Source: Rugalucina vietnamica (lineage: Eukaryota; Mollusca; Bivalvia; Lucinida; Lucinidae). From it: 64,000 nucleotides of DNA. The stretch spans positions 34,185,621 through 34,249,620 of the forward strand of contig OZ024870.1 in the NCBI GenBank assembly GCA_964017185.1. Direction: 5' to 3'. Positions 57,601 through 64,000 of this stretch are shown piece by piece (within the stretch, counting starts at the first letter, position 1; every line of letters begins with the position of its first letter). Position numbers and translations under genes: made by a program. A model generated the notes under the pieces. It was not told where the DNA came from. It did no database searches and saw only the letters and a program-made list of their open reading frames with translations.

Positions 57601-57692
57601 TAGCATTTGATCATATTTTTGTTTCATTCTATGAATTTTACTTTATTTGTCTTTTGAAACGTTTATTGCCCTACACTAACCAGCTAAACTTA

Positions 57693-57830
57693 AAAAGGTA
57701 CAAGTAGACAACGATCAGGAAAGGATGCAATCAGAAAAAGATTCCCACTCCAAAAACAGAGGTGGGAAAATCTAAATTAACAATTAGGTACTTATACCAT
57801 GAAAACATATCGTAAGCCGAATAATACCGT
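57693..57830 (-). mobile_element. retroelement tail fragment (unit A, first)
   Basis: Reverse of the last ~135 bases of the CTACTTGTACC family. Its counterpart in unit B is about 59876-59985. Confidence 0.75.
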
Positions 57831-58452
57831 TTTACATTACCCTAAAACAATTTCAGATTTAATATTTTTACCCTGTTAGTGGTTCTGGTATGAGTTTCTT
57901 TGGGTTTAAACTGTGTCCTTGACGTCCGCTGTACATGCAAGTGTAATATTTATTACACAATCTCATGTACCCTCGCATATTTTCAAGACACTTTGAAGAA
58001 AAAAGTTGGCAATACCAAATTTTCAAAGTGGTGTTTTCCACTTTGAATAAAAATTCCGAAATGCTATCGACTATTTCCCGAATTATCATTCCATCCACAT
58101 AAACTATGGAATTGTGCATAGTAAAATTGCTTCAAAATGAAACGGAAGTGTGTTGTCTTTAAACGCTTTGAATGAGGAGTTCAATAAAAGGCTAAACTTT
58201 TGTAAAAACGTTGGTTTATATGAATATTGGCCCAGAAACAGGTTAGTATACTGTGACTTCTGAAGCTAGAAACATAGCAGGGTGATTGCAAAACATACAT
58301 GTGGATGACGAATGCACAGGGCAGTGGCGTTTCGTGTGTTGAATCTAAACAGCCACAAATGCCACAGAACACTCATTTTTGTATCGTTGAGCGTACGAAG
58401 AGCTTCGCTACGCTCTGCGACTCACTAATAAGGGTTAAAGGACATTGTGAAA

Positions 58453-58725
58453 AGGTAAAAGTAAGCAATGAACAGGAAATGGCGCAATCAGAATGAAAGT
58501 CCCATTCCAAACACCGAGTCGGAAAGACTAAATTGACAATCAGGTACTAATACAAAGAGAACATATCGTAAACCGAGTAAGCCGCTATTTCCCAATAGGT
58601 GGCCACTCAGTCATCAGGCTTAACTAAATATTCGAAACCGTACGTGAAAAGTGCAAACAGCACAACAATTCAAACACCAAAATATATAAAACAACTAAAC
58701 CACAACTGAGTAAAAATATAAATCG
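58453..58725 (-). mobile_element. retroelement tail fragment (unit A, second)
   Basis: Reverse tail of ~270 bases. Its counterpart in unit B is about 60640-60895. Confidence 0.75.
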
Positions 58726-59183
58726 ACCGTTTATTTTGCCTGTAGACATAAAAGGCCAATATCTTGTGTACGAATGCATGATGGATTGCAAAACACGTGT
58801 CAGAAGTGATCCTTCAAATGCGAAATTATAAAATGCACTACTTTCATAGGGTAAGGCGTAAGTGGCTGTCTGAAATAAAAATGTTCTAAGCATTCAACAT
58901 TGACAACCACATTTGCATATTGAAAAAAAGACATGATAAATTCGTGCAATGCGTGGTGTAGCTTCTAGTAGCATAATTACTGGCTGAAAACCGTGCCGTT
59001 TATGTAATTTCAGCAAATGTTTCGATAACATAAGCGACAACTGTTTTTATTATTCTGACATTGACGTTTTTTAAATGGCTAACTTTATTGCTAACCGATT
59101 AAAGAAAGAAACTGGACTAAAGGAAAAGCGAGGATATCTGAAAAATGTAAAGGGAGTCAGGAGATGAAAGAAAATAAAGGTTT

Positions 59184-59184
59184 A

Positions 59185-59251
<67 letters not shown>
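59184..59251. repeat. GA microsatellite
   Basis: About 34 GA dinucleotides with one AAAG interruption. Confidence 0.95.
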
Positions 59252-59254
<3 letters not shown>

Positions 59255-59767
59255 GGATCCTCATCGAGGAAACCGCTTGGTTGAAGCGATGGTAAAATAC
59301 CAACGCTCTTCGCTCAGACTAAAAGCGTGAGCGGAAATTCTTTCAACATTAAGTTGAAGATCACTTTTCCGTCATTTTGCTGTAGCGCAATAGGGTTAAC
59401 CAGGCCTCACATATACCTCATTGGCACTGGAATCCCTTTCAGCAAAAGCCGGAAAAGGTCGTTAACTTCTTGGAAAATTACCAAGTTAAAATTTCTTCGT
59501 CGAAGCAAGCTAAAGAGAAAAAAGATTTTATTTGAGGAAGGTGTAGAAATCTATTTATTGTTAACCATTAAACTACGTTATTATGGGTGCTACGAATGTA
59601 CATATTAACATAATGATAATTGAGTAAAATGCATTCGTGTTCAATGCAGCCATTGCACGTGGCACATATGATATGAGAACTTTCTAGAAGTTTAACAGAT
59701 CGACTACTTTCCCTTTAATTCAAAACTGTTATAAAGGGGATTGTAACATATAATCTCTTTAGGCCCA

Positions 59768-59850
59768 CTCATAGCCGAGTGGTTACAGACGCCGTTTCAC
59801 TGTTTCAAATTAAGCAAACTGGCAGGCGTTCGAATCCCACCAGGGTAATG
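59768..59850 (+). repeat. pseudo-tRNA sequence, copy 2
   Basis: Same sequence in unit B (AGCCGAGTGGTTACAGACGC ... GCGTTCGAATCCCACC). Confidence 0.6.
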
Positions 59851-61202
59851 GTTGCCCTACACTAACTAGTTAAACTTAAAAAGGTACAAGTAGGCAACGA
59901 TCAGAAAAAGGCGCAATCAGAAAAAGATTCCCACTCCAAAAATCGAGATGGGGAAAAAGTAAACTTATACCACGTAAGCCGAGTAATACAGTTTTACATA
60001 ACATGTAACGTTAAAACAATTTCAGATTTTAATATTTTCCCCAGTTAGTGGTTCTGGTATGAGTTTCTTTTGGTTTAAACTGTGTCCTAGACGTCCGTTG
60101 TACATGCAACTGTAACATTTATTACACAATCTCATGTACCCTCGCATATTTTCAAAACACTTTGAAGAAAAAAGATGACAAGACCAAATTTTCAAAGTGG
60201 TGACTTCCACTTTGAATAAAAATTCTGAAATTCTATCGACTATTTCCCGAATTATCATTCCATCCACATAATCTATGGAACTGTGCATAGTAAAATTGCT
60301 TCAAAATGAAACGGAAGAGTGTTGTCTTTAAAACGCTTTGAAGGAGGAGTTCAATAAAAGGCTAAACTTTTGTAAAAACGTTGGTTTATATGAATATTGG
60401 CCTAGGAACCACAAACTATTTGTAGGTTAGTACATGTATACTGTGACTTCTGAAGCTAGAAACTGCAGGGTGATTGCAAAACACACGTGGATGACGAATG
60501 CTCAGGACAGTGACACTTCGTGTGTTGAAGCAAAATAAATAGCCACAAATGCCATAGAACACTCATTTCTGTATCGCTGAGCGTACGAAGAGCTTCGCTA
60601 CGCTCTGCGACTCACTAATAAGGGTTCAAGGACATTGTGGAAAGTTAAAAGTAAGCAATGATCAAGAAAAGCAATCAGAATGAAAGTCCCACTCCAAACA
60701 CCGAGTCGGAAAGACTAAATTGACAATCAGGTACTAATACAAAGAGAACATATCGTAAACCGAGTAAGCCGCTATTTCCCAATAGGTGGCCACTCAGTCA
60801 TCAGGCTTAACTAAATAAACGTACATGAAAAGTGCAAACAGCACAACAATTCAAACACCAAAACATATAAAACAACTAGAACCACAACAGAGGTAAAATA
60901 TAAATCGACCGTTTTTTTTTTTGCTTGTAGACATAAAACGCCAATATCCTGTGTACGAATGCATGATGGATTGCAAAAAATGTGTCAGAAGTGCACCTTC
61001 AAAGGCAAAATTATAAAATGCACTACATTCATAGGGAAAGGCGTAAGTGGCTGTCTGAAATAAAAATGTTCTAAGCATTCAACATTGACAACCACATTTG
61101 CATATTGAAAAAAAGACATGATAAATTCGTGCAATGCGTGGTGTAGCTTCTAGTAGCACAATTACTGGCTGAAAACCGTGCCGATTGTTTCGATAACATA
61201 AG

Positions 61203-61435
61203 GCTGCGGTCACATAGGAGTAGACTATTCGGGTATACGGTGTACGTTTTTGAGGGCACGCGAATACTTGAAATCAAACATTATGATTTCCTTATACCGG
61301 ATCACATAGGAGGAAACTATTCGAAAAGTTCGTATCGGCGCGTACTATGTGCGTATAGTACAGTATAGTGGGAATCGAACATGTTCGCTTTTCGTATAGC
61401 GTATAGTGGTTTTGCTGGTCTGAATTTTGTATATC
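61203..61435. repeat. insertion between duplicated units
   Basis: Present in unit B/C but not at the matching place in unit A. It contains two copies of TCACATAGGAG.A.ACTATTCG (61210 and 61303) and several CGTATAG motifs. Its type was not recognised. Confidence 0.5.
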
Positions 61436-61888
61436 TTTCAACGTTAAGTGGAAGATCACTTTTCCGTCATTTTGCTGTAGTGCAATAAGAATAACCAGAC
61501 CTCGGATATACCTCATTGGCACTGGAACCCCTTTCAGCAAAAAGCCAGAAAAGGCCGTTAAGTCACTGGAAAATTATCAAGTAAAAATTTCTTGGTCAAA
61601 GCAAGCGAAAGAGGAAAAAGATTTTATTTCAGGAAGGTGTAGAAATCTATTTATTGTTTATCATTAAACTACGTTATTACGGGTGCTAGGAATGTTTATT
61701 TCTGTTTCCAAAATTTAACATTATAATAACTGAGCAAAAGGCATTCTTATTTGATGCAGCCAAGCCACCCATTGCAAGTAGCACATATATGAGAACTTTC
61801 TAGAAGTTGAACAGATCGACTACTTTCCCTTTAATTCAAAACTGTTATTAAGGGGATTTTAACCCTGACATAATCTCTTTAGGCCCAA

Positions 61889-61970
61889 AACATAGCCGAG
61901 TGGTTAAAGACGCCGTTTCACTGTTTCAATTAAACAAACTGGCAGGCGTTCGAATCCCACCTGGCTAATC
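61889..61970 (+). repeat. pseudo-tRNA sequence, copy 3
   Basis: Same sequence in partial unit C (AGCCGAGTGGTTAAAGACGC ... GCGTTCGAATCCCACC). Confidence 0.6.
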
Positions 61971-62076
61971 AATAGTATTTGATCATATTTTTTTTTTGTT
62001 TCATTCTATGTATTTTACTTTAGTTTTTTTTGAAACTTTTATTGTCTTACACTAACGAGTTTAACTTTAAATCAAG

Positions 62077-62440
62077 ATAAAAACCGATATCCTTTAAGAA
62101 CGGTGAACATATTAATGAGACTTTTACTCTAACTAGTTAAACTTTAAATAAAAATAAAACTGATATCCGTTAAGAGCAGGGAACATATTAATGAGAAAGG
62201 GGTTTGGCCATACCGCGGTTTCGGCTACTTAAGCCTCTCCACTGACCCTTTAGATTAGGCAACATGAAGCCAAAGAGAATTGCTGTAATTTTGCATCTTT
62301 CAACATGGTAGTCGATACAAAGACTAGTATAATCCAAATGGGGCCAAATATTTTAAAAGTTGGTTAGAAAATGAATCCACACCAATAAGATTTCTCAAAA
62401 TAACCTCGCTGATTTTCCGGTGAAACGTAAACATAAGCAA
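62077..62440 (+). repeat. dispersed repeat D, copy 3
   Basis: Longest copy with a duplicated start (AAAACCGATATCC.TTAAGA appears twice, about 62087 and 62157). It matches 24494-24790 in reverse. Confidence 0.7.
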
Positions 62441-63214
62441 TGTATGGTTCTTTCTAGTTCACAAGAACTTTATGTCTTAAGTATACGATTAGCACAGACC
62501 GGATGCAGATTGTTGGTTTTCTTATGCGGCGGCTCATTTTATTCGTGCAGTTGCGTAAAAGCAGAACCCTATGTATTTTCTCATTCATATTAGACTTTTT
62601 TCATGGACTTCATGCCAGATACTCTGCAACGTTGCAAGCTTCAGGTTTTTGCTGATTTTCTCTAGACTTCGCCCTATCAGAATTGCTTCATATAAACCCG
62701 CCTCTTTCTTAATTACGTTATAAATGAGGGCTATATCGTTTTGTCTTAATATTGCCCCCGAGAAGACCAATTTATGCCGTTCATTATGTATTACCATTTC
62801 CTTACTGAGATCGTTCCTAGAGCAATTGGATTTAACGTCACTATGGGGACAGCACACATCTGTGGACGTCTTTTATGGCTTTGTCACCGTGTACTTATAT
62901 ATATGTCCGGGTCGATTCCATTGAAAACAATGGAGCTTATCATTTATAATGTCAAGCACTACTTTTACTGCTACCTTTAATATGTATTTAAGATATTTGG
63001 AGTATTTTTTTTTTCATGTAACATTTTTAACCATGTTCACCCAACACAATAGTACGTTTACCAGGCTGCTTCGTTTCTCCATCGTTAGACTATATGTGAC
63101 CCTGCTTAAAAAGTTTAGCAGTGAATGAAAATTTTATAGGGCATCTCTCACATCCGTATTAAAAAAGTCAAGTTGATGGAATCAGATATTGCGAATGTTT
63201 GTTAGTTTGAAATG
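62441..63214. other. unassigned, with a TGAGCCGCG MITE end
   Basis: 62495-62540 carries GGTTTTCTTATGCGGCGGCTC, one end of that MITE family. A 90-codon minus-strand frame (62585-62857) has no recognised motif. Confidence 0.4.
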
Positions 63215-63405
63215 ATGCTCTACGTCCCGGTCAACAGCTTTGGTCATGTCGTGACGTTGCCTCCATTTTATGGGACTTCTACCCAACATTAGGATATCAT
63301 GCAAACAAAATGTGCTTGAAAATATAAGCATCCAAGTAAACAACTAAGGCTTTTATGTATGGATGCTTTGACTTGAGCCACTTTTCATGGACAGGCTCAG
63401 GCATT
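63215..63405. repeat. dispersed repeat R, copy 3 (partial)
   Basis: Retains CCGGTCAACAGCTTTGGTCA through TGGACAGGCTCAGG, then meets the truncated family G MITE. Confidence 0.65.
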
Positions 63406-63411
63406 CTGAAC

Positions 63412-63610
63412 ATTCAAAACATAGATTGTGGGTACACGTTAGGTAATCGGTGAGGCGGTTATAACGAACACCCAAATCGATGCTTTGGAGCAAAAAATAA
63501 GAAAAAAGTATGATCCTGTACACACAAATTTAACTATATAAAAATGTGGTTTAAGGGGGTGGATAAGGGGTGAGGGGTAAATGCATTACACGGACATGTT
63601 TCCTGGTGAT
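63412..63610 (+). mobile_element. family G MITE, copy 7 (5' part missing)
   Basis: Begins at the hairpin (AAAACATAGATTGTGGGTAC), with a decayed centre, and keeps the right end CACGGACATGTTTCCTGGTG. Confidence 0.65.
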
Positions 63611-64000
63611 TTACTGTTTGGTTATATGTACATGTACTGCGACAGAATATATTTCTTCATTGTGCCCTTTGTTTCTTTTGCATCTATATGTAGATTCAGT
63701 TTTTGTTTCCTTGCAACAGCGCACATATTAGAATCCTGATACTAAATCTACATTGTGTATTTATGTATCGCACATCAGTTTTGCCGTTAGACAATCAGCC
63801 ACCACCGAGACACATCGTATGTCAAATTTATGCCATTTTGTCAATTTTAAGAGAGCTCAGAAGGACTCTCAAATTGAGAATAAGAGAAAATGATGTCAAA
63901 GTGTTCAGTTTAAGAACCCTAAAATTGGTTTTTGAAATGCCTCGGGGCAATTTAAGCTTATGTTTTAGCATTTGGGAATAAAATCACTTGTCTGCTTCTG
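63611..64000. other. unassigned to window end
   Basis: A 92-codon + strand frame (63703-63981) continues almost to a following AATAAA but matches nothing known to me. Confidence 0.3.

Larger units (their letters stand above)
57334..62070. repeat. tandem duplication, ~2.2-kb unit, about 2.3 copies
   Basis: Unit A about 57334-59030, unit B 59338-61200, partial unit C 61437-62070. The pseudo-tRNA anchor recurs at 57522, 59774 and 61895 (spacing 2252 and 2121). Each full unit carries the same two reverse-orientation retroelement tails and the same small frames, differing by scattered substitutions. A GA microsatellite separates A from B, and a separate insertion (61203-61435) separates B from C. 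Confidence 0.9.

Noticed and set aside
57868-58119. An 83-codon minus-strand frame with a similar frame at 60022-60288
   Set aside because: The pair exists because the whole region is duplicated. The two peptides differ at many amino-acid positions with no sign of protein-level constraint, and no family motif is visible.
58624-58893. Paired hydrophobic frames (also 60851-61078)
   Set aside because: Same tandem duplication. The frames overlap the reverse retroelement tail and have diverged ends.
62585-62857. A 90-codon minus-strand frame
   Set aside because: It looks protein-like in composition but matches nothing I know, and length alone is not enough in AT-rich DNA.

Overview
The window looks like AT-rich nuclear DNA of a marine invertebrate, most likely a bivalve mollusc. 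It has long introns with GT/AG splice sites, one conserved homeobox gene, and intergenic DNA built mostly from dispersed, nested transposable elements. The species cannot be fixed from the sequence.

The only host gene I can support is a TLX (HOX11/C15-clawless class) homeobox gene on the + strand. It has three coding exons (10885-11419, 29066-29282, 31241-31409) whose phases join exactly to give a 306-residue protein. The protein carries an Eh1-like repressor motif, the TLX-type pre-homeodomain arm and a homeodomain with threonine at position 47. Intron 1 is about 17.6 kb and more than half of it is one LTR retrotransposon. Intron 2 is about 2 kb and is filled with MITEs and a retroelement tail.

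The LTR element (13119-23326, antisense to TLX) looks whole and very young. It has 2,172-bp LTRs that are almost identical, a 5-bp target duplication, a tRNA-Leu-type primer site, a polypurine tract and a single 1585-residue gag-pol frame. Its pol order is protease, integrase, reverse transcriptase, RNase H. That is the Ty1/copia order in a Ty3/gypsy-type sequence, the signature of Gmr1-like elements. Its capsid region resembles the SCAN domain.

Region by region: 0-9.7 kb holds a 59-bp minisatellite, MITEs, a segmental duplication and a Penelope-like (family uncertain) retroelement inserted into one of the two duplicated segments. 9.7-10.5 kb is a direct duplication just upstream of TLX. 10.9-31.9 kb is TLX with its intronic elements. 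32-41 kb is a patchwork of retroelement 3' tails, a TTAA-flanked element and SINEs. 41.3-45.9 kb holds a 3.7-kb terminal-inverted-repeat element, an array of GATATC palindromes and a cluster of a second iterated motif. 46-52 kb holds MITEs and an internally deleted PIF/Harbinger element inserted in another MITE. 52.7-57 kb holds a mariner-type element with several RFX X-box-like palindromes and a 3.1-kb element with a third iterated motif. 57.3-62 kb is a ~2.2-kb tandem duplication with pseudo-tRNA sequences.

The commonest repeat is the retroelement family whose 3' end reads CCTACTTGTACCTTTTT, with at least twelve copies, mostly 5'-truncated. No complete transposase gene was seen. Apart from TLX and the LTR element's own frame, I regard the open frames as chance or as transposon remnants.
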